39,059 bases of DNA from Paraglomus occultum (GCA_910592205.1 CAJVPJ010000157.1:1-39059); one strand, 5' to 3'; shown: positions 10,954 through 19,610, counted from the first letter of the stretch. Numbers and translations are program-made. The notes: generated by a model not told the origin, from the letters alone.

Positions 10954-11396
10954 GTGTGGATCGACTAGATAATCACATACCCATACGCATTAGCCAATAA
11001 TTATAATTCTATGGTATACAAAAGCAGACTGCAGAATTGTAACATCCACGATTTATTTATTTGGGTGACTTAATATAAATTAGTTCATTTCCTTTGGTTC
11101 TCATGATCAAATGTTTAGTCGCATCATGGAATAACAATTTTACGTTCAGCTTTCACGTCTGTTCTGTTATCAAACAATCTGTTTACTAAATAAACGTAAA
11201 ACATTTTAAGTTTGACCATTTTCATTGTATATTATGGTCGCAGGAAAGCTGCTACTGTCAAAGAATTTAACTTAAAAACGACCGGGACCGTGTAATTTAC
11301 AGTACTTACAAATACCTTTTCGGCACTTTCAACGGCAAATGAGACAGCTCTAGCTCGTAACAATAAATACTGACACTTGTTGAACCATCAACTTGT
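10954..11396. other. Region upstream of the kinase gene
   Basis: No gene supported. A CCAAT-type box (ATTAGCCAAT on the minus strand) lies near 10988-10998, about 40 bases upstream of the kinase ATG. No TATA box is evident. Confidence 0.4.
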
Positions 11397-11825
11397 CTAT
11401 TTTTGTTTACAAACCTTTTGTTTTAAATTTCTGCAAATAACTAAAAAAACTATTTTTTTTGGAAGGCTACGTTCCTTGCGTGGTTTATTAGGAATGTGCG
11501 GCGGCGTACAGAGATTAAATAAAGAAACTAATCTATTATTTAGACTACATTGGAAGTCTAGGTTATTAATATATTGGAACTTCTCTGGTTAATTGTAGAG
11601 CTTATTTTCGTGTTTGACGGGGGTTTGGGTTGGGTAAGTCGCTCAACTTTCGTTATTAATTTGGTTTAGCCGATATAACTGTGCTAGGTTCTGAGCAACT
11701 TGTTGTCGGTAGTGGTAGAAGCTTTTGACTTTTGGAAAGTTTGTCTCGAGTTTTATTAACAAATTGTATAATAATGCTATTTCTCGGAAACGATAATGGT
11801 TGATGTGTTTTTTTTGCGTTTCCAT
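11397..11825 (-). pseudogene. HMG-box-like gene, stop-interrupted
   Basis: An ATG frame of 60 codons runs from 11825 to a TGA at 11643-11645. It continues in frame to TAA at 11589-11591 and then to TAG at 11397-11399, so 143 codons hold only two internal stops. The first part has a basic N-terminus and FPKVKSFYHYRQQVAQNLAQ, a good match in spacing to an HMG-box entry and helix 1, then LNQINNES. After the TGA, ATYPTQTPVKHENKLYN resembles helix 2-3. The last part (PNKPRKERSLPKK) is basic. It could still make a 60-residue truncated protein: a TATA-like TATATATAA lies 28 bases upstream of the ATG. The antisense frame at 11377-11592 is treated as a shadow. Confidence 0.4.
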
Positions 11826-11852
11826 AATGATATTGTAAGAGATAAAAAAGGG

Positions 11853-11861
11853 TTATATATA
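11853..11861 (-). promoter_or_regulatory. TATA-like box upstream of the 11825 start
   Basis: TATATATAA ends 28 bases upstream of the ATG at 11825. It follows directly after the stop of the preceding small frame (11863-12072). Close spacing leaves a very short leader if used. Confidence 0.35.
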
Positions 11862-11862
11862 C

Positions 11863-12072
11863 TCATACTGATGCATAGGTTGTTTCATGTAGGTCGAGTG
11901 CACTCACTATTGAAATTTTGATCCCAATTTGTTCGATCATTGAGAGTTTGTTGTTGAACATTGTGTCAAACCATACGTCGACTTTGCGGAGAAACTGCTT
12001 CCGGAGACGTATTGCATTGACTATAAATATTGTCACTTTGTTAAAGTTGTTGTAACGATTGACCGGAGCCAT
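11863..12072 (-). CDS. Small open frame, possible diverged HMG-like unit
   Basis: A 69-codon ATG frame (MAPVNRYNNFNK...). The frame is open further upstream to about 12120, adding YFFESAYVNALCAYM, so the true unit may be longer and have lost its start. The order (ALCAYM, then NRYNNFNKVTIFIVNAIRLRK) can be laid on helix 2 and helix 3 of an HMG box, but the fit is poor and the rest (WFDTMFNNKLSMIEQ) matches nothing I know. It lies between two other small frames on the same strand, 37 bases from the next. Confidence 0.25.
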   Translation of the reverse strand: MAPVNRYNNFNKVTIFIVNAIRLRKQFLRKVDVWFDTMFNNKLSMIEQIGIKISIVSALDLHETTYASV

Positions 12073-12202
12073 GTATGCGCATAAGGCATTGACGTAGGCA
12101 CTTTCGAAGAAATATTGCGTTTACTTGAATAGATTGTATTGTTAGCAAAAAATGTTACAAATATTAAGTATTTATGGTATAGAATTTGTATACGTACAAG
12201 TA

Positions 12203-12421
12203 TTACATGTTGGTTACCGTGCCGGTTTTTTCTACTATGCCGTCGTGAAGAACGTGTTTGCAACAAGTTAAGGCATAGACTTCGAGATAGACGCAAATCA
12301 GCTTGTTTACAAAATTGAGGAAAATAATGTTTGCTTTAATCAAAATCGAAATGGTTTCAACCTTAGTTTCTTCTTTAGCGTCGTATATGTGGATGGCGGT
12401 AAAGTCACAGCGGACGAGCAT
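12203..12421 (-). CDS. Small open frame, possible HMG-like protein
   Basis: A 72-codon ATG frame with a clear start (AGCAATGCTC) and a strong TATA box (TATATAAAA, 12524-12532) about 100 bases upstream. The product begins MLVRCDFTAIHIYDAKEE, continues ETISILIKAN and FVNKLICVYLEVYA, and ends with a Cys-Cys-Lys-His stretch. The spacing can be read as three short helices of an HMG box, with CDFTAIHIYD as helix 1, but key aromatic and basic residues are missing. First of three closely spaced small frames on this strand. Function unknown. Confidence 0.3.
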   Translation of the reverse strand: MLVRCDFTAIHIYDAKEETKVETISILIKANIIFLNFVNKLICVYLEVYALTCCKHVLHDGIVEKTGTVTNM

Positions 12422-12523
12422 TGCTAACTACCGGTTGTTGATATGAGTAAATAATGTGTTTGGGTTTATGTTTGTAAAGCAGGCTGTTGATTTTTTTTTA
12501 ATTTGTTGTTGAGATAGTGTTGG

Positions 12524-12532
12524 TTTTATATA
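12524..12532 (-). promoter_or_regulatory. TATA box upstream of the 12421 start
   Basis: TATATAAAA on the minus strand, followed by a C/A-rich stretch typical of fungal transcription starts (CCAACACTATCTCAACAAC). Confidence 0.4.
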
Positions 12533-12865
12533 CATAAAAGATGCATTTGTATAGTCGTAAACTGAGACATTTATTTACATTAACGAAAATTATAATGGGA
12601 AATTGACTGAAACAAGTTATTTGGTTTTGCTTACATTTTACACGTATAATACTTGATGTAAATATTTTACTGCTAATGCTTTTTTATAGACATCTAACTA
12701 TACGGATACGAGCGCATACAGTATATTTTTGGATTGACGAAATTATGCGGTAAAGTTTTTGCATATCAACTCTATTTCACTGTTCTATGATAGTTTAATG
12801 TATTTGGGAAATAATACTATAGTTACGATAGGTGTTATATAAATGAAATTAAACAAAGAAACACT

Positions 12866-13243
12866 TTACAAGCTGTATACTAGTTTAAGCTGTTGTAAAA
12901 TATTGAAATTAAGAATATTAAAGACAGTGTTAGTCCACCACAATAAGTCCGCTAATAACAAACAGCAACGTACAATTAAGAATGATTTAATTGTTAATTT
13001 ATTACTAAACCAATTTTGCGTAATTAATTTGTATAAAACGTTTATTGCCATAATAGCAATTAAGTAATAACATAACTGGCGTGTTACGTAACGTATAATA
13101 TGTAACGCTGTTAACATTTTTAAGATAACACAAACAAAAGTTTGACGTTGACCAGTAGTCAACCATGAACTATAAATAAAGTTTACTTTACACTTTGTTT
13201 CAACTAAAATCCATACACACTTGTCACAGAAAAAATAATACAA
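12866..13243 (-). pseudogene. 125-codon open frame without a start, HMG-like spacing
   Basis: The frame is open for 125 codons but the first ATG is at codon 43 (13117), leaving 83 codons. The product is very hydrophobic (CYYLIAIMAINVLYKL, FLIVRCCLLLADLLWW), so a small membrane protein is an alternative. Read as an HMG box, QRQTFVCVILKML would be helix 1, LYKLITQNWF the helix 2 with its tryptophan, and IKSFLIVRC helix 3. Length alone is only modestly above chance in AT-rich DNA. The opposite-strand frame at 12843-13067 is a shadow. Confidence 0.2.
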
Positions 13244-14326
13244 AACTTATCTTGTTTCTAAAAATTAAATAATTGTTTTAAGTATGCAAATTAAAGGTAG
13301 TAACAGTATATTGTTTTCATAATATACAAACCAATTAAAATAATCGTATTGTTCAAAATAACAAGCTATTCCGAATAAATTGTTTATTTTGTCAACGATT
13401 GTGAATAACACACTTTTTTAAATTGGCTAAACTGGTTAAGCATTTAAGTAGTAGACTAATTAATACGATATTACTGGATGAGATATCCGTTAAACCGTAT
13501 TGATTCAAAGTTTTGACGTACGCTAGTATGACGCTTTAGAAAAATTTTCGCCAATAATAGTAGCCGCTTTTAACAATTATTCATACGTAATTCCGAATTA
13601 ATTCCAAACATAAAAGCAAAATAACACTACAAAGTTTGTTTGTAAAAGATAAAAGTCAATGTAATACTGTTAATAAGCCGAAAGCCTCAACATAATAACA
13701 ATGCAAAAATTTTTAACAAAAACTCAATATTTGCACTAATATCGAGCAACAAAATCGATAAAACTTTTACGACAAAAATTTATCTCGTACCATTGATAGT
13801 ATCATATTGTAAGATTAAGGCAAAAAGCAAGACTGATACCGAGCAATCGCTAAATCATTGTGATGCTATAAGATAATGATAATTGCTTATAGAATAATAT
13901 TAAATACGTGTATCTATAACAAGCATAGTAGATAGTAGAGCAATTATTGGGAAGAAATTTTATACAGAGCATTTCTTCTGCTGCGTGGTCAAGGACTAAA
14001 TACAAACGCTAATGAAAATTATTCTTTTTTATTCGTGCGCTTACATTCCTTTGCACTAACACAATAATAAACATATTTAAAAATATAGTGATAGATTCTG
14101 ATAACGAACTGGTGATTTACGTCAATAATAATAATCGAGTTTAATATTGCAAGATTCCTTAATAGAATCTTGATGGAACAATCAGTTTATGCAACACCGC
14201 CACACAACAAATTGATGTAGTCCATAAATAGCCTGATCTACAATAAGACTGTTACCCAAACATTTTTGTGTATGATCGTGATATCCAACCCCTTGTTATT
14301 ATGCACAGTCCTTCCATCCGTCAAAA

Positions 14327-15886
14327 ATGAGCGGTTCTTTACCTCCTGAACTGCTTACGATTATTCTAAATGAATGTATTAATGACAGAGAAACGCTTCA
14401 TTCATGTATTCTAATCAACAAAGACTGGTCCAGACTGGCTGTTTTGTATCTCTGGGCCAACCCTTTCAAGCTCTTGTATAAGAAAAAGAAACGACGTGCG
14501 AAGCAACAGATAATCAAGCAAGGCGAAAATCTCATGACAACGTTTGTCGAAAGCTTTACCGACATGAACAAGATCTTGGACGGGTCCAGTACTCCAGACA
14601 CTCATTACGACAGACGCTCGACATTTGATTACAGTTTATACTTGCAAGAACTCGATTTCGGATACATGAGAAGGGCAATGAATAACTGGCTGTCTATCCG
14701 AAAGATCAATGCATGCGAAGAGACACTGACGCTTCGTATTCTCATGTCGGTTATGCAACACAGTCCCCGATGGTATGCACTCTATTTGTATGTTACCAAG
14801 GCACAGGTTTGCACTCAATTGAGCAAATTCTTTACGTCAGTCCAGAGTTTACCGCAACTGAAGAAATTCGCATGGGCATCCGCGCGACCGTGCAACGAAG
14901 TTTTTGCTTCGCTTTCAAAAGTCGCACAAGACATGGAATCGATCACGATACATATCGAGAACTGCGACTATAAACAAAAATTACGGACCACGCTGGCAAG
15001 TTTTCTCTCTTCACAGCGTCAACTAAAATCCCTCAAATTTCGAAACCTGTTTTGGAACATGTCTTCAATCCTGCAACTGCTGAGCAGTAACGCGCACACG
15101 CTTGAATCGGTTTCGATCGAATCGATCGGGTCACGGTGTGACGATGAATATTCCAAGTTTATCCGGCTCCACACGCTAAAGAGTATTGATATAACTCAGC
15201 ATTCGCATTTAAGCTTTTCACCGAACAATGTGCGATCATTAACAAAAGCCGATTTGCCGAATCTACAAAGTCTTGTATTAGCCGGAACTGGTTTTTCATC
15301 TGAAGTTTTGATGGCGATAATCCGCAAACATAAGAAGATGCTGACCACGTTAAAGATTGGGAATACGGTCGTTGATAGTTCAGTTTGTCTGACTATTCGA
15401 GAATCTTGCCAAAGTCTTGAAAACCTGTCAGTCGTCGTATCAGAGGCTAATATAGCGCCAGTCGCCGACATGATTGGAAATCTACCAAACTTGCATTCGG
15501 TAAAACTGACTTGGGATTTATTGGGATGGAAAACTGATGTGAACGAACTTTTCAATGCCCTTGCTTCTTACTATCTACCTTGTTTATACAAATTAGAAAT
15601 AACTCAAATATTAGGGTTTCAACCTCAATCTCTACAGAACTTTTTATCAAAATCAAAACCTCCGCTTAAAGCGTTGATCCTTGACAATCGATATCATGTC
15701 GTCGATGAGCATCTTAAAGTAATATTAGATAATCTTGGTGATACACTTCGGTTGTTGAGACTTTATTACAACGATAAATGTAAAGGCCTTAGTGAGCAGC
15801 GTATTCGACAAGTAGCGCGCGTAGTAGGAAATTTCAAAAAGTTTGACGTTAAGGAGAAATTTAGCAATCAACAAAAGAGCATTTGA
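14327..15886 (+). CDS. F-box protein with leucine-rich C-terminal region
   Basis: An intronless 519-residue protein. Residues 4-46 form an F-box-like domain (LPPELLTIILNECI...LHSCILINKDWSRLAVLYLW), the part that binds Skp1 in SCF ubiquitin ligases. A basic KKKKRRAKQQ stretch follows. From about residue 190 on, degenerate leucine-rich repeats appear (LKSLKFRNL, LPNLQSLVLAG, LENLSVVV, LPNLHSVKL, LYKLEI), the likely substrate-binding surface. The start is the first ATG (CAAAAATGAG). AATAAA overlaps the stop codon (15886-15891) and may be the polyadenylation signal. Large families of such F-box proteins are typical of Glomeromycotina. Codon use is less AT-biased than in the surrounding small frames, a sign of a gene under selection. 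Substrate unknown. Confidence 0.85.
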   Translation: MSGSLPPELLTIILNECINDRETLHSCILINKDWSRLAVLYLWANPFKLLYKKKKRRAKQQIIKQGENLMTTFVESFTDMNKILDGSSTPDTHYDRRSTFDYSLYLQELDFGYMRRAMNNWLSIRKINACEETLTLRILMSVMQHSPRWYALYLYVTKAQVCTQLSKFFTSVQSLPQLKKFAWASARPCNEVFASLSKVAQDMESITIHIENCDYKQKLRTTLASFLSSQRQLKSLKFRNLFWNMSSILQLLSSNAHTLESVSIESIGSRCDDEYSKFIRLHTLKSIDITQHSHLSFSPNNVRSLTKADLPNLQSLVLAGTGFSSEVLMAIIRKHKKMLTTLKIGNTVVDSSVCLTIRESCQSLENLSVVVSEANIAPVADMIGNLPNLHSVKLTWDLLGWKTDVNELFNALASYYLPCLYKLEITQILGFQPQSLQNFLSKSKPPLKALILDNRYHVVDEHLKVILDNLGDTLRLLRLYYNDKCKGLSEQRIRQVARVVGNFKKFDVKEKFSNQQKSI

Positions 15887-16075
15887 ATAAACAGATAGTC
15901 GGAGTTTCCGTGTTAATCGTTTCCAAGTTTGTGTTGGTGCTTGCATGCATCGTAACCCGAAAGTTAATGATCACAAGTATGGCCCGATGCGCTTTCAAAA
16001 TATTCGGCCTTTACACCTAGTGGCAGCAGCGTACTTTGGATACAAACACTCTCCAGAGTACCCAGTAAGAAATTT

Positions 16076-16297
16076 TTACATAATATCTTTGTTGGCTACG
16101 GAAAGCTTGTCTTTTGAGTCGTCGTTGGTGTGAGTTTTGTCAGATTGTTGGTTTTCGTGTCGTTTTAAGTAAACAGTCTTATTCAGTGTCAACTTTTTCA
16201 CTGTGGTCACGTCAAAGGGCCAAAAATTCTTAGTTATGTGCCTCACAAGTAAAGAAAAACAAGGTTGCGTGTATCGAAAAATGTGATATAGGCACAT
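16076..16297 (-). CDS. Small HMG-box-like frame lacking helix 1
   Basis: A 73-residue ATG frame. The core reads SLLVRHITKNFW (helix-2-like with the closing tryptophan), then PFDVTTVKKLTLNKTVYLKRHE, like helix 3 ending in basic residues and His-Glu, then a hydrophilic SDKTHTNDDSKDK tail. A proper helix 1 is not visible in this frame, so it is probably a 5'-truncated or frameshifted copy. It lies convergent to the F-box gene, 190 bases from its stop. Confidence 0.35.
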   Translation of the reverse strand: MCLYHIFRYTQPCFSLLVRHITKNFWPFDVTTVKKLTLNKTVYLKRHENQQSDKTHTNDDSKDKLSVANKDIM

Positions 16298-17193
16298 GAC
16301 ACACAATTTCTCTTATTAACCAACCAAAATGGACGTTACGTAAAAGAAAAATTTAGCCTAATCGATGGCTGGTGCGTAATATAAAAATAATGTGCATAAG
16401 AATCACCATATAAATTTCAAAATTGACAACTTTCTAAAAAAATTTAATTAACTTACTCAATACAGTAAGTTAGCACTAAATTCTTGACAAATCTGTGACT
16501 TTATTTTTAATTATTTGGGGGTAAATTGAGTTATTATAAGAAAATTACAAAATTTAAAAATTTGCACATTGCTTGTATAAGGAAATGCCCTCCTAAAAAA
16601 TAGTATTATTTTAAATAAATTTATATGTATGCGGATGTATTAGTATTAGATAAAGTGTAATTAAAAGACGTGTTTATTCTGGAAATTGACTGATGCAAAC
16701 TACCTTATTTTACTATTATCATATATAACTATAAAGATATTATTGTTATCGTTTTGTAACAATTATAAATTCAATGACTTGTTCACCAATTAACGTGTTT
16801 ACTGTACTCCAGAACATTCACGATATTATGTCATAGTAAACTTACTATTGATTAAAAGTCACAAATTTTTACACTTACTGAATACCTAACAATTCTTATA
16901 AGGTGCAAAGCGGTGGCAAATCAACTAACTAATTAAATTGGTGAGCGATAATTGCTTATTCTGTATATTAAATTTTTTTAGATATGCTTGTTGCCAAGTG
17001 CGGGATGCAGAAAGAGAACATGTTACGTTAATACACGCAATACTTATTAAAATTCGAAATGTAAAATTTTATAATAAAGTATGGGATTTTGTTTGGTGTG
17101 GTACAAGTCAAAGTTAGTGCTTTTTTTGTAAATCAATAGAGCAAATAAACTGTGCTGTATCGATTGGAAGATGCTTTGAGTTTACATAAATGT
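16298..17193. other. AT-rich stretch between two HMG-like frames
   Basis: Contains a 9-base-pair hairpin (TAACTTACT at 16449-16457, AGTAAGTTA at 16464-16472). I see nothing else. Confidence 0.5.
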
Positions 17194-17433
17194 TCACAGA
17201 ATGTATTTGCACTGTTGAATGTGAACGTACGTATAAGCTTGGTAGTAAAGTCGTAATTCTATCGTAAATGATCGTATAATATGTTGCGCATACATTATGC
17301 ATGATACCAGCAAATAGTACAAGTCATGTTCGCATACGTTACGTAGTTGGTTATATTCTGTGGCGAAGGTCTGGGTGGATTTATAAACATAAAATTTAAG
17401 TTTGGGCAATTGGTTGTTGTTCACATTCAACAT
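17194..17433 (-). CDS. Small HMG-box-like protein, best preserved of the set
   Basis: A 79-codon ATG frame about the length of a single HMG box. After MLNVNNNQ it has LPKLKFYVYKSTQTFATEY (box entry and helix 1), then DLYYLLVSCIMYA (helix 2) and HIIRSFTIELRLYYQAY (helix 3), ending VHIQQCKYIL, which recalls the H...YP.Y.Y tail of MATA-type HMG boxes. The usual helix-2 tryptophan is replaced by methionine-tyrosine. The start shares the palindromic CATG with the plus-strand frame at 17432-17812. The ATG frame at 17114-17302 overlaps in another phase and is ignored. HMG boxes bind DNA; if real, this is a small nuclear DNA-binding protein or a recent relic. Confidence 0.42.
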   Translation of the reverse strand: MLNVNNNQLPKLKFYVYKSTQTFATEYNQLRNVCEHDLYYLLVSCIMYAQHIIRSFTIELRLYYQAYTYVHIQQCKYIL

Positions 17434-17812
17434 GTTGGATGTGATGCTTTCTGAGAGGCTTATTCAAATTAGTCTAAGCATAAATCTTGCCAGATATAGT
17501 AAGGCAGCGATATCTCTCGCTTCCAGTTGGACAGTATTCGCAGACTTTTTTTGGTGTAAAGCGGGAACAGTGTGTAAAAAAGTATATATCGTCTTTTGGA
17601 AAATATATTTGATGGATATAACAATGAACGGAGCCTCGTTATTTGGGTTGTACCTTTATCAATTGTTTGAGCGTGTGTTTGTGATATATTGGATGAATGG
17701 CAACCATTACACCTATGATCTGCTAATTATAAGTATCCCTTGTTTACTCTGCAAGTTTGCTGCGGGATATGTGCATAAGCTATGTAGCATCGATCATTTC
17801 CAAACTTCATAG
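17432..17812 (+). CDS. Hypothetical hydrophobic protein, 126 residues
   Basis: An ATG frame head to head with the HMG-like frame, the two ATGs overlapping in one CATG. The product has several hydrophobic stretches (SLFGLYLYQLF, FVIYWM, LLIISIPCLLCKFAAGY) and several cysteines, so a small membrane protein is possible. No family is recognised and the length is only mildly unexpected by chance in AT-rich DNA. Confidence 0.2.
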   Translation: MLDVMLSERLIQISLSINLARYSKAAISLASSWTVFADFFWCKAGTVCKKVYIVFWKIYLMDITMNGASLFGLYLYQLFERVFVIYWMNGNHYTYDLLIISIPCLLCKFAAGYVHKLCSIDHFQTS

Positions 17813-17838
17813 ATCTACATCCTCGTACAAGCAAATAA

Positions 17839-18085
17839 TACCGTATATTATCGTGAATAAGCACACCTCCTCGATCATATGAAAATGATCGGCAAAACCG
17901 TCACGTAAATAACAAGCCTAGGGGTTAGTTTATAGTAATCACAGTAACCAGAATTGTATATAGAATTGAAACAAAAAGTTTATAATTACGTGTACTATGT
18001 AATGAATTGTTAATGAGGGGTACATTGTGCGGGTAATCATGGTAATCATGGGGGTGGGTGTGCTTATTCACGATAATATACGGTA
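17839..18085. mobile_element. MITE-like element with 29-base terminal inverted repeats
   Basis: The ends 17839-17867 and 18057-18085 are perfect reverse complements over 29 bases, beginning TACCGTATATTATCG. Complementarity stops right outside. The element is 247 bases and has no coding capacity. If the repeats proper begin at CCGTAT, the flanking TA on each side is a TA target-site duplication, as made by Tc1/mariner-type transposases. The interior has the direct repeat GGTAATCAT twice at 18032-18050. It would be mobilised only by a transposase encoded elsewhere. Confidence 0.7.
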
Positions 18086-18146
18086 ATTAAAATTACACTA
18101 ACATCTGCAAAAAATACAACTTTCGTTGTCCATAAGTATTAGTCTA

Positions 18147-18150
18147 CAGC

Positions 18151-18226
<76 letters not shown>

Positions 18227-18236
18227 GCATCAACAG
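18147..18236 (+). repeat. (CAA)25 microsatellite flanked by CAG codons
   Basis: CAG, then 25 uninterrupted CAA triplets (18150-18224), then CAG-CAT-CAA-CAG. On the plus strand it reads as polyglutamine. Identical length in both arms is notable because such tracts mutate fast. Confidence 0.9.
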
Positions 18237-18586
18237 CCGTCAAGCAACTGGTTCTCTAATGCACTGACTGCACTCACTACAATTATCACAACCAGCTGAA
18301 CGGTCTCATGTTATTCTCACGTTATTATCCAATCTAATCCCATTCTCATCACATATGAACGAGCAAGCATACAACAGTGACGTTAACCAATTTTCAACAC
18401 TAATCCAACCACAGCAAGTTGCATCAATACGAAGAAGAGCAACGACAACTGTCAGTATATCGGCCACAGCATTATTTGCTACAAAAGTAGCAGCAAATTC
18501 AACGACAATCACAACTAGAACATATATCCGTACAATCTCCTTATAATTCACAACCCGAGTATAAGCAGCCACAAGCTAATGTTTGA
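18147..18586 (+). pseudogene. Decayed glutamine-rich coding relic
   Basis: Beyond the CAA tract, glutamine-rich sequence continues but hops between frames: MNEQAYNSDVNQFST...QPQQ from 18355, then a different frame near 18415 gives LHQYEEEQRQLSVYRPQHY, a TAG at 18488-18490, then QQIQRQSQLEHI and YNSQPEYKQPQANV to a TGA at 18584-18586. Composition and short phrases (QRQL, QYE) resemble the glutamine-rich N-terminus of the kinase gene, so it may be the remnant of a paralogue. No kinase motifs follow. The antisense frame at 18306-18572 is a shadow. Confidence 0.35.
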
Positions 18587-19407
18587 ATTCAAAATTCCAA
18601 ACCGACATACAATATATTAAATATTTCTTACAATGCGCCAAAGCCCAGCCGATAATTGTGCAATATGAGACCCAAAGATTGGTGCCTCTACGAAGAGGTT
18701 TCTTGTGAAGACAAACTCGATTTGCTGTAAATTGGTGCTGTTATACTGATTGTATTTCATCCAACCTTCTTGACTTGAGAAAAATCAAACTGTAAGTACA
18801 GTACTATATCTTTCGGAAAATGTTACCAAATTTAACGTCGTATCAACGTCTCGATTGTCAGCTAAGACAATATCTAAACTTGCAACTGACCTAAATTTGT
18901 AATATTTTTGCGCGGCCATACGAAAATCGTTATGCATATCTAAATAGTGTACGTGCGATACTATTATACCACATAGTCGAAGGAAAACATTTATTTTAAC
19001 AATTAAAGAGCAAACTTCGATTTTGTATTTTGACTAGTAGAGTAGACGTAATTTTCTTGAACCAACTAATTAAGCAGCTATGGTTAGTTAATATTTATTA
19101 TAAGCTCATGTTTATTACTGCACTTCATTGATTAAATATAGTTTTACAGCTTAAGTGAGCCATTTATAGGTATATCCGCGTATTAATATTTGAAAAAAAA
19201 ATAATTCGATTTCAGCGAAAATCGTTTATTCAATCTTTATGACACGGAAAAAATGACACATTCGGAAAGAACTGGTTTGAATATGAAACAATGACAGCAA
19301 ACACATTGTGCAGCTGATGCTAGAGCGAGCTCGAATGTTGCTACGTTTTATTAGCATCAAACACATTACCAATTTTAAATATTGTCTCAAAATTTACTAT
19401 TTAATAA
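18587..19407. other. Inner end of left arm, no gene seen
   Basis: No supported gene, RNA or element. A coding-like fragment (KYFLQCAKAQPIIVQYETQR near 18620) may extend the relic just upstream, but it is open only briefly. Confidence 0.4.
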
Positions 19408-19572
19408 ATGGCGTATCATATTCTTTTGCATAGTCAATATCCAGCAAAGTCAACTTACAATATTAACCGTGCATTTCTTGTATTTAGAGACTCAACCTCT
19501 TTTTTGGAAAAACGTGTAATATTACAAAGGTTTGAATTATATGATGTGCTTCCACATGGCCAATATGGTTGA
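19408..19572 (+). CDS. 54-codon frame crossing from left arm into spacer
   Basis: ATG at 19408 lies in the arm; codon 14 ends the arm and the rest lies in the spacer. The product starts MAYHILLHSQYPAK and continues NINRAFLVFRDSTSFLEKR then LQRFELYDVLPHGQYG. The segment RAFLVFRD resembles HMG helix 1, and the frame goes on past the stop for 16 codons to a second TGA. It looks more protein-like than the minus-strand frame that shares the first 14 codons (19455-19652). This suggests the left junction is the natural one and the right junction the join. Confidence 0.25.
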   Translation: MAYHILLHSQYPAKSTYNINRAFLVFRDSTSFLEKRVILQRFELYDVLPHGQYG

Positions 19573-19610
19573 GTTAACGAAATAAATTTCTGCATGTTAT
19601 TGTTACTTGC
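19450..19610. other. 161-base unique spacer at the centre of the palindrome
   Basis: This is the only single-copy sequence in the window. Its two outer edges are partly complementary. Read outward from the arms, positions 19451-19462 (CAACTTACAATA) and the reverse complement of 19598-19609 (CAAGTAACAATA) match at 10 of 12 bases, so the inverted repeat fades rather than stopping cleanly. A plus-strand frame (19408-19572) and a minus-strand frame (19455-19652) both run from arm into spacer and share their first 14 codons. Confidence 0.95.

Larger units (their letters stand above)
12422..14326. other. AT-rich region upstream of the F-box gene
   Basis: Holds the TATA box at 12524-12532 and the open frame at 12866-13243. 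An 8-base-pair hairpin (CAAGATTC/GAATCTTG) occurs at 14150-14172. Otherwise I see no gene or RNA signal. Confidence 0.4.
1..19449 (+). repeat. Left arm of a 19.4 kb perfect inverted repeat
   Basis: Each base here pairs with base 39060-p in the right arm. I checked this at both outer ends, at the inner boundary, at the microsatellite, and through every open frame, all of which have identical mirror translations. The arm ends sharply after a CCAGCAAAG stretch at 19441-19449. Arms identical over this length mean a very recent event, gene conversion, or an artefact. The window begins exactly at the arm end, with no flanking unique sequence, which favours a fold-back read or an assembly artefact. 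Confidence 0.97.

Noticed and set aside
15196-15555. 119-codon frame antisense to the F-box gene
   Set aside because: Shadow of the coding strand; no domain.
15945-16233. A spliced plus-strand gene (MHRNPKV... exon to 16064, GTAAGA donor, second exon 16144-16233)
   Set aside because: Phase fits, but there is no branch site before the acceptor, and the second exon lies antisense to a more convincing HMG-like frame.
18306-18572. 88-codon hydrophobic frame antisense to the glutamine-rich relic
   Set aside because: Starts with GTG and arises from reverse reading of CAA/ACA-rich sequence.
19517-19525. TAATATTAC in the central spacer, the nonamer of rolling-circle CRESS-DNA virus origins
   Set aside because: No stem flanks it, no Rep-like frame exists, and the same 9-mer also occurs near 4382. 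It is expected by chance about once in this much AT-rich DNA.
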